Below the pieces are notes generated by a model that did not search any database, was not told the DNA's origin, and saw only the letters and a list, made by a program, of their open reading frames with translations. The translations under genes and the position numbers were made by a program. Source: Haloglomus litoreum (GTDB taxonomy: Archaea; Halobacteriota; Halobacteria; Halobacteriales; Haloarculaceae). Taken from it: 64,000 nucleotides of DNA. The DNA lies in the NCBI RefSeq assembly GCF_029338515.1, contig NZ_CP119988.1, forward strand, positions 2,294,001 to 2,358,000. Reading direction: 5' to 3'. Of the stretch, positions 15,904-24,476 are shown piece by piece (position 1 is the stretch's first letter; every line of letters begins with the position of its first letter).

Positions 15904-15920
15904 GTCTCACGCGGTGAGAC
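15904..15920. promoter_or_regulatory. Palindrome just upstream of the PRTase-like promoter
   Basis: GTCTCAC-GCG-GTGAGAC, perfect 7-bp arms, placed immediately upstream of the TATA-like element at 15887-15897 on the minus strand. This is a usual position for an archaeal activator or repressor site. The role is inferred. Confidence 0.45.
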
Positions 15921-15984
15921 CGTGCGGGGACGTCACGTCCCACGCGCCTCGACGAGCGTCCAGTCACTCCGGGCCGCACGGCCC

Positions 15985-16506
15985 TCAGGCGGGGACCACC
16001 ACGACCGGCATCGGGGCCCGTCGCATGACCTCGTCCGCGATCCCGCGGGCATCGTCCCGTCTGCTCGCTCGCGGTCGTTCCACGACGATGAGGCTGGCCT
16101 CGTCGGCAGTCGCGAACGAGACGATGGCCTCGACGGGGTCACCGAAGAGGAGCTCCGTCTCGACCGGGATACCGCTGTCGGTGGCCAGCCGGCTCGCGTC
16201 GGAGAGGATCCGCTCGCTCGCGGCCACGGCGTCACGGTCCCGGGCCGGGACCATCCGCAGCCCGGAGCCGCTGTCGTCCGTGGCCCCGGCCTGGTTCGGG
16301 CGGCTCGTATCGGGCGGCCCCGCCTCCGGCGCCGCCGGGTCGGAATCCCTGGCGGGTGCGTCCCGACCCGTGGTGTCCGCGTCGTCGGGGGGTCGCAGGA
16401 CGTGGACGACCCTGAGGTCCCCACCGGTGACCGACGCGACATCGAGGGCGAACTCGAGCCCCTCGAGATCGGAGCTGCTGTCGTACGTGGCGACGTGGAT
16501 GTGCAT
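15985..16506 (-). CDS. Universal stress protein with a large acidic insert
   Basis: 173 residues. First strand MHIHVATYDSSSDLEGLEFA, then VTGGDLRVVHVL (about 30-41), followed by a Pro/Asp/Ala-rich insert of roughly 40 residues (about 42-85) before the core resumes at ASERILSDASRLATDSG. The end has EASLIVVERPRASRRDDARG and the final strand RAPMPVVVVPA. The usual GxxG nucleotide motif is poorly kept. A TATA-like TATCATAT (minus strand, 16530-16540) 27 bp before the ATG at 16506 supports this start and leaderless transcription; a longer in-frame extension upstream looks non-coding. Confidence 0.82.
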   Translation of the reverse strand: MHIHVATYDSSSDLEGLEFALDVASVTGGDLRVVHVLRPPDDADTTGRDAPARDSDPAAPEAGPPDTSRPNQAGATDDSGSGLRMVPARDRDAVAASERILSDASRLATDSGIPVETELLFGDPVEAIVSFATADEASLIVVERPRASRRDDARGIADEVMRRAPMPVVVVPA

Positions 16507-16788
16507 CAGTCGTGGGACGACCTCCCGACGATATGATACCGCAGGACCGTCCATCCCATCGGGCATTCCGACAGGTTCCCCGTACCGGCCCTCCGACAGG
16601 GTAAGGTGCGCCTTGCCGTCCTCGTCAGCTCCGTCGCCTCCCGTCAACACGCCCGAAACGCCGGGTTCGAGGACCTGAATCGCAAATTCACAAAAGATTC
16701 ATGGTCCCTGCTATCCCACCGCAGGACGAAGACTCACCTGGAAGCACCCACGGGAGGCCGTCTTGGCTGGGTCCGGGGTGATACGACC

Positions 16789-17082
16789 ATGATTCGATAC
16801 GACGAGGGTAGCAGGAACGAGCAGGTGAGCGAGGCCATCCGGACGAACTGGCGCGACTACACCTACCCCACGACGGCAGTCATCGAGCGGGTCGCGGCCG
16901 CGACGAACCGGAAGGAGACCTCCCTCCCGTCGCTGCACGAGTCCATCGACACCGACGCGCTGGACACGCTCCTCACCGGGGACGAGAAGGGGGACAGCCC
17001 GGTCGAGGTGACGTTCTCCTACCTCGGCCTGTCGGTCACCGTGCGGTCCGACCGGACGATGGTCCTCCACCCCGAGCAGTGA
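16789..17082 (+). CDS. HalOD1-type output-domain protein
   Basis: 97 residues. The pattern AVIERVAAATNRKETSLPSL, LHESIDTDALDTLLTGDE, VEVTFSYLGLSVTVRSDRT is the haloarchaeal HalOD1 domain, predicted as an output module of signalling proteins and often found alone. Its biochemical role is not established. The ATG at 16789 has GGGGTGAT 6-8 nt upstream as a possible ribosome-binding site; a long in-frame upstream extension contains atypical residues and was not used. Confidence 0.85.
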   Translation: MIRYDEGSRNEQVSEAIRTNWRDYTYPTTAVIERVAAATNRKETSLPSLHESIDTDALDTLLTGDEKGDSPVEVTFSYLGLSVTVRSDRTMVLHPEQ

Positions 17083-17181
17083 CGACGCACCCGCGACGGT
17101 GCGTCGTCGACGATGCGGTCGGTCGACACCGCCAGCGTGTGGTCCCCGACGGGACGACGGCTGGCGACGGGCGGTGAGCCC

Positions 17182-17580
17182 TCAGTCGTCGGCTGGCTGC
17201 TGGTGGGTCCGCACGTGGTCCATGATGGCGGCCGTCTCGGCCTCGAACTCGTCCAGATCCATCTCCGCGCCGTGAAGCACCGACGAGAAGTACCGGACCG
17301 TGGCGGCGACGTTCGCGGCCTCGCCGACCTCGTCGTCCGAGACCCCGTGGAGCCGCGCCTCCTCGCGGTGGAAGTGGATGCAGTACTGACACTGCATGGC
17401 CGAGGCGGCCCCGATAGCGACGAGCGCCTTCTCCCGGTGCGAGAGCTCCGTCTCGCCCAGTTCGAGGTCCCGCATGATGCCCCAGCTGTGGTCGGCGGCG
17501 GCCGGCGCCAGCGCCTCCACGAAGCTCGGGACCCGACCGAGTGATTCCTCCAGTTCCTTGCGTGTATCCTGTGAGACCAT
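17182..17580 (-). CDS. Carboxymuconolactone decarboxylase family protein (AhpD-like)
   Basis: 132 residues, all-helical. The redox motif MQCQYCIHFHREEA at about 62-75 has the CxxC and following His of AhpD-type peroxidase reductants, preceded by ELSHREKALVAIGAASA. Such proteins are usually small disulfide reductases in peroxide defence, or true decarboxylases; the CxxC-His pattern favours the former. It stands alone between HalOD1 and a membrane protein gene. Confidence 0.88.
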   Translation of the reverse strand: MVSQDTRKELEESLGRVPSFVEALAPAAADHSWGIMRDLELGETELSHREKALVAIGAASAMQCQYCIHFHREEARLHGVSDDEVGEAANVAATVRYFSSVLHGAEMDLDEFEAETAAIMDHVRTHQQPADD

Positions 17581-17775
17581 GGTCGTGGTTCGATTCGGAC
17601 CCCCTGTCAGCTGCGTATGACACTACGACAACGGGTATCCGGGGGTCCATTCGAACGTGTGGTGCGTGAGAGCATGGCACTATCTACGGGCTGGTAGCCA
17701 GGTGTGTACCACAGCGTTCACGGGCACTATCACGGAGTGGACCCGGGTGCGCGGCGTCTCCAGTTCGCGGCCCGG

Positions 17776-18246
17776 TCAGTCGAGGGGTGGTGGCGAGGAG
17801 GACCGATTCCCGCCGAACCGGCGGCCGGCGAAGACGCACGCCAGGCCGACGACCGACCCGAGGACTGCGGTCACGCCACCCCAGAGCAGTACCGTCCGAC
17901 CAGCGGCCGGGAGCCCGGGGACGGAGCCCAGCACCGTCACGGGGACGCTGAACCCCGCGAGGCCGGCGACCGGTGCCAGCGCCATGGCGGCGCTCACAAG
18001 CAGGTCGTCGTTGGCGTAGCCGTTGACCGCGGCGCCGACGATGGCGGCACCACAGAGCACCAGTACGACCAGGCGGCCGATGGCCGCCATCCCCCCGATG
18101 TCGAGGAGCGCCACGGTCAGCCAGATGAACCCCTGCGCGACCAGCCCCAGCAGGAAGAGGGCCACCGCGAACAGCGAGACCCGGAGCGAGACCCCCCGGT
18201 CGACCGGTAGCAGTACCCCCACGAGCCCCCCAGCGTCGTCGGACAT
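17776..18246 (-). CDS. Four-span membrane protein, unknown function
   Basis: 156 residues. After MSDDAGGLVGVLLPVDRGVS come four hydrophobic segments: LFAVALFLLGLVAQGFIWLT, AAIGRLVVLVLCGAAIVGAA, LLVSAAMALAPVAGLAGFSV and TVLLWGGVTAVLGSVVGLAC, ending in a basic tail with Ser/Pro. I do not recognise a family. The ATG at 18246 has a TATA-like GTTTACTCG (minus strand, about 18269-18277) 27 bp upstream, supporting a leaderless start. Confidence 0.75.
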   Translation of the reverse strand: MSDDAGGLVGVLLPVDRGVSLRVSLFAVALFLLGLVAQGFIWLTVALLDIGGMAAIGRLVVLVLCGAAIVGAAVNGYANDDLLVSAAMALAPVAGLAGFSVPVTVLGSVPGLPAAGRTVLLWGGVTAVLGSVVGLACVFAGRRFGGNRSSSPPPLD

Positions 18247-18717
18247 GTGCGACCGTGTGTGAGCGGCACGAGTAAACGTTTCCGGGGGTGTGGCCTCTGC
18301 CGGGCAGCAGTCAGCAGACCGGAACGGGTCCCGCTCGTCGGCTCGTGGCTCGGTGGCTGTCACGATTGTCACGGGGCAGTACTCGGGTCCCCTCGGCCCC
18401 TCCGTTCGGATGGCGGGGTCGCACTCGGCTCGCATCCACCACGAAGCGGGCGTGGGGGGCGGTCCCGTTCGGGGACCGACAGCCCGCTGGGGATGCACCG
18501 CGCCGGGCGAGCCGGCGCCCCCGCTGCGTACTCGACCCTGTCGTTCGCCGCTCACCCCGCCGACAGCCGGCCCTCGGCCGCGTCCGCTCGAGCCGGCCTG
18601 GCCCCGTTCCGCCCAGGCCACGTCCGGCGGCCTCCATCCTCTCTCGACTCCCGGGCGCAGCGGTTCGGCCCGACGTGGGGGAAACACATTCGGGGGCCCG
18701 CGACGGTCGTTCACCCG
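18247..18717. other. Divergent intergenic region without a gene
   Basis: Promoters lie at both ends: GTTTACTCG near 18273 for the leftward gene and AAACACATT near 18681-18690 for the rightward gene. The middle is GC-rich, with no repeat, hairpin or credible frame that I can see. Confidence 0.5.
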
Positions 18718-19665
18718 ATGCATCCCGAACGGGTCCACGTCGTCCCGCTCCGTGACGAGCGTCGGCGGGCGCTCGAACCACTCCTGGCCGAGCGTGCCGA
18801 CCGCGTCCACCTCCTCCCGCACGATGGGGGTGACGGTTCCCCCGACGCCCGGGACGCTACCGGCGGGGACTCCGACCGGAGGGAGACGAGCGGAACCGAA
18901 GCGGGTGGCTCGTCCGCGCTCGATACCGTCGCCGGGGAACTCCGGACGGCCGGCGTCGACGTGAGCGTCCACCCGGTCGACCAGTTCGACGTGTACGCCG
19001 TCTTCGGGCTCGTCACCACGCTCGCCGCCCGGCACGCCGACGACGAGGTGTACGTCAACGTCTCGACGGGCACGCGGCTGGCCGCCATCGGCGCGGCCCT
19101 GGGGTGCATGGACGTGGCGACCGACGCGACGCCGTACCACGCCGCCGGGGACGCGACGGTCGAGGAGCCCCGTGACGCGGCACAGCCCACATCCGGCTCG
19201 GGGGGAGGGCGGCCGGTCGCGACCTACCCCGTCGATTCGCTGACCCGGAGCCAGGTGGCGACGCTGGCGGTCGTCGCCGTCGAGGACGACGACCTGAAGG
19301 CGCCGACGAAGCGACGGCTCATCGACCGCCTCGTCGGGCTGGAGCTCGCGCTCGACCGGTCGCTCGCCGTCGGTGCCCGCATCGTCGAGAACGCGGACGG
19401 AGTCGCACACACGGACACCGCCGCCGGGTTCGACGACCTCGACGCGAACGACCGCAAATCCGCCTACCGGACCCTCGACAGCGTCGCCCTCGGCCGCCTC
19501 ACGGACGAGGGGCACGTCACCGTGCGCGAGGCCGGGCGCAGCAAGGAGGTCGAGTTGACAGAGCAGGGCGAGAACGCGCTCCGTGCGTTCCGACACAAGA
19601 TTCCGGACGTGGTCCGGGAACTGGACCGGCCGGGGATGCCGGACTGGTTGCGCGAGGGGCTCTGA
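18718..19665 (+). CDS. HFX_2341 family (DUF6293) regulator: Rossmann-like sensor plus winged helix
   Basis: 315 residues. The N-terminal half (about 1-150) has the HFX_2341/DUF6293 pattern: HVVPLRDERRRALEPLLAER, a disordered acidic insert (about 40-75), VHPVDQFDVYAVFGLVTTLA, then DEVYVNVSTGTRLAAIGAAL at about 109-128. The VNVSTGTR motif resembles the NxTxGTK motif of CARF nucleotide-sensing domains. The C-terminal part (about 175-315) contains the winged helix SLTRSQVATLAVVAVEDDDL, a second helical section and a wing TVREAGRSKEVELTEQG. Probably a ligand-sensing transcription factor; the ligand is unknown. The start follows promoter-like AAACACATT about 30-37 bp upstream. Confidence 0.85.
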   Translation: MHPERVHVVPLRDERRRALEPLLAERADRVHLLPHDGGDGSPDARDATGGDSDRRETSGTEAGGSSALDTVAGELRTAGVDVSVHPVDQFDVYAVFGLVTTLAARHADDEVYVNVSTGTRLAAIGAALGCMDVATDATPYHAAGDATVEEPRDAAQPTSGSGGGRPVATYPVDSLTRSQVATLAVVAVEDDDLKAPTKRRLIDRLVGLELALDRSLAVGARIVENADGVAHTDTAAGFDDLDANDRKSAYRTLDSVALGRLTDEGHVTVREAGRSKEVELTEQGENALRAFRHKIPDVVRELDRPGMPDWLREGL

Positions 19666-19723
19666 GCCGAGCGGAAGGGCCGCTATCGAGTGCCGACCTC
19701 AGGACCCTCGGCCGACCGGCCGG

Positions 19724-21289
19724 CTATCGGTGGATCGACCGCGTCAGCGTGAAGACGAACAGGGCGATGAGGAACGCGCCGACGAACCCCTCGACCTGTG
19801 CGAGCAGCCGTATCCAGGGTCCCCCGACGTCCGCGGCCCCGCCCAGGACGAGCGTGATGAACGACTGGAAGCTCAGGACGAGGTAGCCGACCGGGGTCCC
19901 GTACAGCGGGTCCGGCTGGACGAGCGCGAACACGCCGCTGAAGCAGAGTATCGTCGCCATCGAGACCGCGATGACCCGGGACGGCCGCTCGCCGTACCCC
20001 GCGGTGAGGTTCAACAGCGTGTTCGCCGTCCACCGGCCGGCGGCTCGCGCCCGCCGCCGGACCGGTTCGGTCCCGTCCCGGGCCGTGGGGAGGTACTGGT
20101 CGCGCCGGTAGAGCATCTCGCGCCGGAAGAACTCGGCGGCAGCCTTCGTGTCACCGATGGCGTTGGCCCCGTTCTTGGCCTTGAGGTACGTGTTCTCCAG
20201 TTCCCCGAGCGACGGGTCGGCCCACTCGTGGCCGGGCACCTCCCGGACCTCGTGGAGGCGCCAGTTCGCCTCGTGCAGCACCTCGCGGTAGCGGCCGAAG
20301 TCGAACCCCGAGAACGCCGTGTCGAGGAAGCGGTAGTGGTCGAACAGGTCCGAGGGCGGACGCCCGTCGGTGAGCGAGACCGCGCCGATTTCGGCCTCGG
20401 CCAGGTCGTAGACGAGCGTGCCGTCCGCGGGCAGGTAGAGTCGGCCCGCCGGAATCGTGGTCCGGGTGCAGTCGATACGACAGTGGTCGGCCTGCAGGTC
20501 GAGGTCCTCGAACGACGCCACGTCCGCGAAGCGTGCGGCCTCCATCCCGACCGTCTCCGGCAGCGTCGCCGCGTCGAAGTAGACGCGGTCGCCGAACTCG
20601 GCGCCCGCGAAGGAGACCTCCTCGAAGGTCGTCCCGTTGAACCGTGCGACCGCATCGAACTCGGTCTCGCGGAACTGTGCGTCCGCGAAGCGTGCCCCGG
20701 TGAAATCGGCCAGCCCGCCGAACCGGACGTTGTGGAAGTTCCCCTCGGTGAACCTGGCGTGGTGTCCGGTGACGCTCTTCGAGAAGTCGGCCTCGATGAA
20801 CCGGGCCGCCGTCTCGAAGGTGGCCCTGTCGAGCGAGACCGGCCCCTCGAAGGTCGCCTCGGTGAACACTGGGCGCTCGTGGAAGGTCGCTCCGGCGACC
20901 GTTATCGGCTGGCGGACGATGGCGTATCTCCACGTCGTCTCACCCTCGAAGACGGCGTGCCGGAGGTCGATCTCGTGGTTGTCGGCACAGGCGACGATCT
21001 CGTGGTCGAGGTCGAGCGTCCCGAAGCGCGCGCCGACGAACCGCTTGGGACGTTCCCCGGAGCGGTCGATGGCATCCAGGAAGGCCTCGCGGACCGCGTC
21101 GTCGTCCGTCTCGGCGGGTGGCAGGTGGAAGAGGCAGCGGTCGGTCTCCCCGTGGGTGTCACGGTGACAGCGCCACGCCTCGTCCTCGTCCAGCAGGTCG
21201 CGGTAGAGCGGGCTCCGCAGGCCGGTCCGTTCCTGCCATGAAGCCGGGTCGAAGCTGAACGAGCACCGGTCGTCGGACCCGTCGGGCAT
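19724..21289 (-). CDS. Pentapeptide-repeat protein with C-terminal channel-like membrane domain
   Basis: 521 residues. An N-terminal Cys/His-bearing region (CSFSFDPASW, RCHRDTHGETDRCLFHLP) is followed by about 25 pentapeptide-type repeats (for example ADFTGARFADAQFRETEFDA) between about 75 and 260, forming a right-handed beta helix. A helical linker leads to membrane segments from about 415: SRVIAVSMATILCFSGVFAL, VGYLVLSFQSFITLVLGGA and VEGFVGAFLIALFVFTLTR. The last pair has the helix-pore-helix layout of two-span ion channels, but no TxGYG filter is seen (ITLVLGG stands there). The ATG at 21289 is supported by TTTTGTG about 27-30 bp upstream on this strand. Confidence 0.85.
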   Translation of the reverse strand: MPDGSDDRCSFSFDPASWQERTGLRSPLYRDLLDEDEAWRCHRDTHGETDRCLFHLPPAETDDDAVREAFLDAIDRSGERPKRFVGARFGTLDLDHEIVACADNHEIDLRHAVFEGETTWRYAIVRQPITVAGATFHERPVFTEATFEGPVSLDRATFETAARFIEADFSKSVTGHHARFTEGNFHNVRFGGLADFTGARFADAQFRETEFDAVARFNGTTFEEVSFAGAEFGDRVYFDAATLPETVGMEAARFADVASFEDLDLQADHCRIDCTRTTIPAGRLYLPADGTLVYDLAEAEIGAVSLTDGRPPSDLFDHYRFLDTAFSGFDFGRYREVLHEANWRLHEVREVPGHEWADPSLGELENTYLKAKNGANAIGDTKAAAEFFRREMLYRRDQYLPTARDGTEPVRRRARAAGRWTANTLLNLTAGYGERPSRVIAVSMATILCFSGVFALVQPDPLYGTPVGYLVLSFQSFITLVLGGAADVGGPWIRLLAQVEGFVGAFLIALFVFTLTRSIHR

Positions 21290-21405
21290 CGTCCCCCCCG
21301 TCGATCCGCACACACAAAACCCGTGCGACAGGGCCGTCCGGGGGCCCCGCTCCGCCAGCATTCACTACGCGATTTATCACCCCCGACACCCAACGGCCGC
21401 TCATC

Positions 21406-22014
21406 GTGATGGTCTTCACGCACGTCCTGGTCGGGATCCTCCTGGGGGCCATCGCCGCCGGCGCCCTGCCCGGAGCCACCGCCGTAGCCGTAACCGCCGG
21501 CGGGCTCGGCGGCTTCTTCCCGGATCTGGATATGCTGTTCGTCCACCGGAAGACGCTGCACTTCCCGGTGGTGTTCAGTCTGCTGGCACTCGTCACGGGG
21601 GGTATCGCGGCGCTGGAGCCCGCACCGGTGACGCTCGCCGCCTTCGTCTTCCTGCTCGCGGCGAGCCTCCACAGTCTGATGGACACCCTCGGGGGCGGCA
21701 AGGAGATGCGGCCGTGGCGCGAGACCGACGACCGGGCCGTCTACGACCACGTCTCCGGCCGATGGCTCACGCCCCGGCGACTCATCTACGACGGCTCCCT
21801 TCCCGACCTGGGGATGGCCGTCGTCGCGGGCGGGTTCGCGGTGTACCTCCTCCCGGGCGGGTACACGCTTCCCGTCCTGGCGCTGCTGTTCGTGGCGGGC
21901 ATCTACACGGTGTTACGGCGCTGGATAACGAGGGTCATCTCCGAGGAGTTCGACACGTTCTCCGAGTACATCCAGTACCGGCTGCGGAGCGTGTTCGGCC
22001 GGTTCACAGGCTAG
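21406..22014 (+). CDS. YdjM/DUF457-type membrane-bound metal-dependent hydrolase
   Basis: 202 residues. FTHVLVGILLGAIAAGA with the early His, then GLGGFFPDLDMLFVHRKTLHF carrying Asp and His residues typical of the DUF457/YdjM family, and a further AASLHSLMDTLGGG metal-like motif. Hydrophobic segments span most of the protein, with a soluble stretch around 105-130. It starts with GTG (21406) followed immediately by ATG (21409); either fits a TATA-like GATTTATC at 21371-21378. Its 3' end overlaps the convergent neighbour by 11 bp. Physiological substrate is unknown. Confidence 0.87.
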   Translation: MMVFTHVLVGILLGAIAAGALPGATAVAVTAGGLGGFFPDLDMLFVHRKTLHFPVVFSLLALVTGGIAALEPAPVTLAAFVFLLAASLHSLMDTLGGGKEMRPWRETDDRAVYDHVSGRWLTPRRLIYDGSLPDLGMAVVAGGFAVYLLPGGYTLPVLALLFVAGIYTVLRRWITRVISEEFDTFSEYIQYRLRSVFGRFTG

Positions 22015-22591
22015 ATTCGGCCTCCTGAAGCTCGTGCTGAAGCAGGCTGAGGAACCCCAGCAGACTCGCGTAGTAGAGCCCCACCACGAGCACCGCGGTC
22101 GCGAAGAAGACCGGCGAGAGCGGGGTGATGGCACCGATGGGCACGACGAACTCGTCGATGCCGAACATGGTGCCCGCGGCGGCAGCCGTCACGAGCGCGT
22201 GGACGAGGAACGAGCGTGGCTGGACGGCCGGGTCGTCCATTATCTGGACGTACTCGTCCACCTCGACCATCGGGAACAGGACCCAGAAGAGGCCGACGAT
22301 GACACAGGTGATGTACTTCGTGAGGCCGCTCCCCGCGGTGAGGATGAGCAGGTACCCGAGGTAGAGCAGCCCGAGGTTCATCCCGTGGATGAAGTTGAAC
22401 GGGCCGAGCTGGGGGATCCGTATCGCCTCCTGCGAGGAGCGGTCCAGAAGGTAGAACACGCTGTAGAAGAACGGCTCCTGCTCGCTCCTGGCGATCCGGT
22501 CCAGTTCGAACTCGCGCGCGGACTGGCTGATCTCCAGGACGATGAGCACCAGAACCGGGACGAACAGCGAGACGACGGAGTCCTGTGCCAT
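22004..22591 (-). CDS. Polytopic membrane protein, unknown function
   Basis: 195 residues with about four hydrophobic segments: VVSLFVPVLVLIVLEISQSA at the start, LGLLYLGYLLILTAGSGLT, ITCVIVGLFWVLFPM, and a longer C-terminal pair around VHALVTAAAAGTMFGIDEFV and FATAVLVVGLYYASLLGFLS. The end is amphipathic and Glu-rich. I recognise no family. Convergent with the YdjM-type gene, with 11 bp of 3' overlap. Confidence 0.78.
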   Translation of the reverse strand: MAQDSVVSLFVPVLVLIVLEISQSAREFELDRIARSEQEPFFYSVFYLLDRSSQEAIRIPQLGPFNFIHGMNLGLLYLGYLLILTAGSGLTKYITCVIVGLFWVLFPMVEVDEYVQIMDDPAVQPRSFLVHALVTAAAAGTMFGIDEFVVPIGAITPLSPVFFATAVLVVGLYYASLLGFLSLLQHELQEAESSL

Positions 22592-22709
22592 CGGTGGAGG
22601 TGTACGCCCGGAAGGTCCGTTGAGACCGACCTAAGTGTTTCCGTGGGGCGGCGGTCCGCGATGGCTGCCCCGCGAGGACCGACAGGCGCCTAGCCAGTTA
22701 CGAGCACGG

Positions 22710-24311
22710 TCACACCCCGTAGTACGTCGTCACGGTCAGCGCCACGCCACCGAGGAACGCCACGGTCCCGATGGCCGTGAGCGCGAGTCCCAGGCCGCCG
22801 CCGAGGAGCACGCCGACCGAACCGAAGCAGAGGCCGAACCCACAGGCGAACGCCGAGCGGAGGTAGCGCCGCCAGCCCTCGGTGCCGTCGTGGTACCGGT
22901 CCACGTCGGGCCAGACCCCGACTGCGGGCACGAGCGCCAGGATGACGAGCAGCTGGGGGTCCAGCAGCGCGGGTGGCAGGCGACCCTCGACGAGGGCCGG
23001 CCAGAGCTGCTCGGCGCTCCCGGCGAGCACGAGTCCGATGGACTGGACGACCAGGCCGGCAGTGACGGCGCCCCCCTCCCGACCCAGCGGTGTCTCCGGG
23101 AGCTGGCGCGTTCTGAGCACGATGGCGACCAGCCCGAGCATCCCCACCGGGACGATGACGGCGGCGGCCGGTACCACGAGCGGGTGGTCGCCCAGTCCAC
23201 CGAGGAGGGTCGCGACGACGAGGACCAGCAGTGTCGGTGGCGCTGTCTGCCCGACCGGTCGTGCCGGCGCGGTATCGGGAGCGTCGTCACCGATCCACCG
23301 GTCGAGGAACGGCTGGACGCGCCGGAACTGGCGGAGCCAGCACCAGATGAGGTAGCCGCCGGCCACGAGCGGCGCGGTGATGAACGCCAGCAGCGCGACC
23401 GCGAGGGCGGGTGCGGTCAGGAACTGCGCCGGTGTCGGCGCCGCGGCGAGGAGCCGGACCCCGATGAGGACGTAGCCCGCGCCGCCGAAGAGCCCGCAGA
23501 CGGCGAACAGCGTCAGCATCATCCCCTTCAGCGTCCGGGTCGCGTGTTTCACGGTCCCGTAGAGCCGGTCCTCCAGGTCCAAGGACGCCAACGTCGGCGT
23601 GTGAACGTCGGGGAAGAAGCGTCCGACGACACCGAGTGCGACCCAGCCCAGGACGAGGAGTTCGGGCAGCGGATAGGCGTTATACAGCACGTTCGTCACG
23701 AACCCCGCGATGGCGGCGGGGATGACGACGACAAGCCCGAGGGCCAGCAGCCAGAAGAACGCCCCGAGCGCGCCCACGACCCCGTCGCGGCGCAGGTCGT
23801 CGCTGATCTCGGCCTCGACCGCCCCGTACTCCTCGCGTGCGAGCCCCGCGACGGGCTGGACGGGCGGCCGTTCGGCATCGAGCAGCCGCCAGTCGTGGAC
23901 CCACGCGAGGTAGCCGAGCATCCCCGCGATACCGCCGAGGAACACCAGTCCACCGACGCCGAGGCCCCACCCCAGGTCGGTGACCCCCTCCGCGGCTGCC
24001 ACCAGCAGCGCGACCGACAGCGCCACCGCGGTCGCGAGCAGCCGGAACCCCCTGGCCTCGTCGGGGAGCCCCATCCGCTCCGGGTAGAACCGCGGGACGA
24101 AGGTGTAGATGGCGCCAGCGAACAGGCACACCGTGACCGGTGTCGCGACGCCGGGGACGAGACCCGCACCGATGGAGACCGAGGCCAGCACCCACTCCGG
24201 GGCCGCCCCGTCCGGGAGGAGGCGCAGGAGGTCGGTCACCGCGAGCGATCCGAGCCAGGCCCGTGGCGTCCGGACGAACGTGGCGACGCTCCCGAGACCA
24301 CCGTCTCGCAT
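22710..24311 (-). CDS. Large polytopic membrane protein, unknown function
   Basis: 533 residues and roughly twelve hydrophobic segments arranged in pairs, for example VLASVSIGAGLVPGVATPVT, LLATAVALSVALLVAAAEG, GALGAFFWLLALGLVVVIPA, MMLTLFAVCGLFGGAGYVLI and LLVLVVATLLGGLGDHPLV. Short charged loops separate them; one loop (about 145-185) is acidic. No catalytic motif or known family is recognised. The ATG at 24311 has CGCTTTGTCC (minus strand, 24334-24343) about 27 bp upstream, supporting a leaderless start. It is divergent from the RPA operon. Confidence 0.75.
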   Translation of the reverse strand: MRDGGLGSVATFVRTPRAWLGSLAVTDLLRLLPDGAAPEWVLASVSIGAGLVPGVATPVTVCLFAGAIYTFVPRFYPERMGLPDEARGFRLLATAVALSVALLVAAAEGVTDLGWGLGVGGLVFLGGIAGMLGYLAWVHDWRLLDAERPPVQPVAGLAREEYGAVEAEISDDLRRDGVVGALGAFFWLLALGLVVVIPAAIAGFVTNVLYNAYPLPELLVLGWVALGVVGRFFPDVHTPTLASLDLEDRLYGTVKHATRTLKGMMLTLFAVCGLFGGAGYVLIGVRLLAAAPTPAQFLTAPALAVALLAFITAPLVAGGYLIWCWLRQFRRVQPFLDRWIGDDAPDTAPARPVGQTAPPTLLVLVVATLLGGLGDHPLVVPAAAVIVPVGMLGLVAIVLRTRQLPETPLGREGGAVTAGLVVQSIGLVLAGSAEQLWPALVEGRLPPALLDPQLLVILALVPAVGVWPDVDRYHDGTEGWRRYLRSAFACGFGLCFGSVGVLLGGGLGLALTAIGTVAFLGGVALTVTTYYGV

Positions 24312-24440
24312 GGGCACCGTACCTCGAACGCGGACAAAGCGTTTTGGCACCCGGCGACGGGACCCGCGACTGTACCGTCGAACCTGTGTGTGCCCGTGGT
24401 CGCAGGGGCCGTGTCCCGGGCGCGCCCATCACGACGGCGG

Positions 24441-24453
24441 GAACCCTTTTGTC
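24441..24453 (+). promoter_or_regulatory. TATA-like promoter of the RPA operon
   Basis: GAACCCTTTTGTC, with the AT-rich part about 27-30 bp before the ATG at 24477, as expected for a leaderless three-gene mRNA. Confidence 0.45.
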
Positions 24454-24476
24454 GAATCCCGGCGAACGCCATCCCG

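Noticed and set aside
22635-24476. N-terminal extension of the RPA frame
   Set aside because: The conserved RPA sequence begins at 24477, and a TATA-like element lies 27-30 bp before it.
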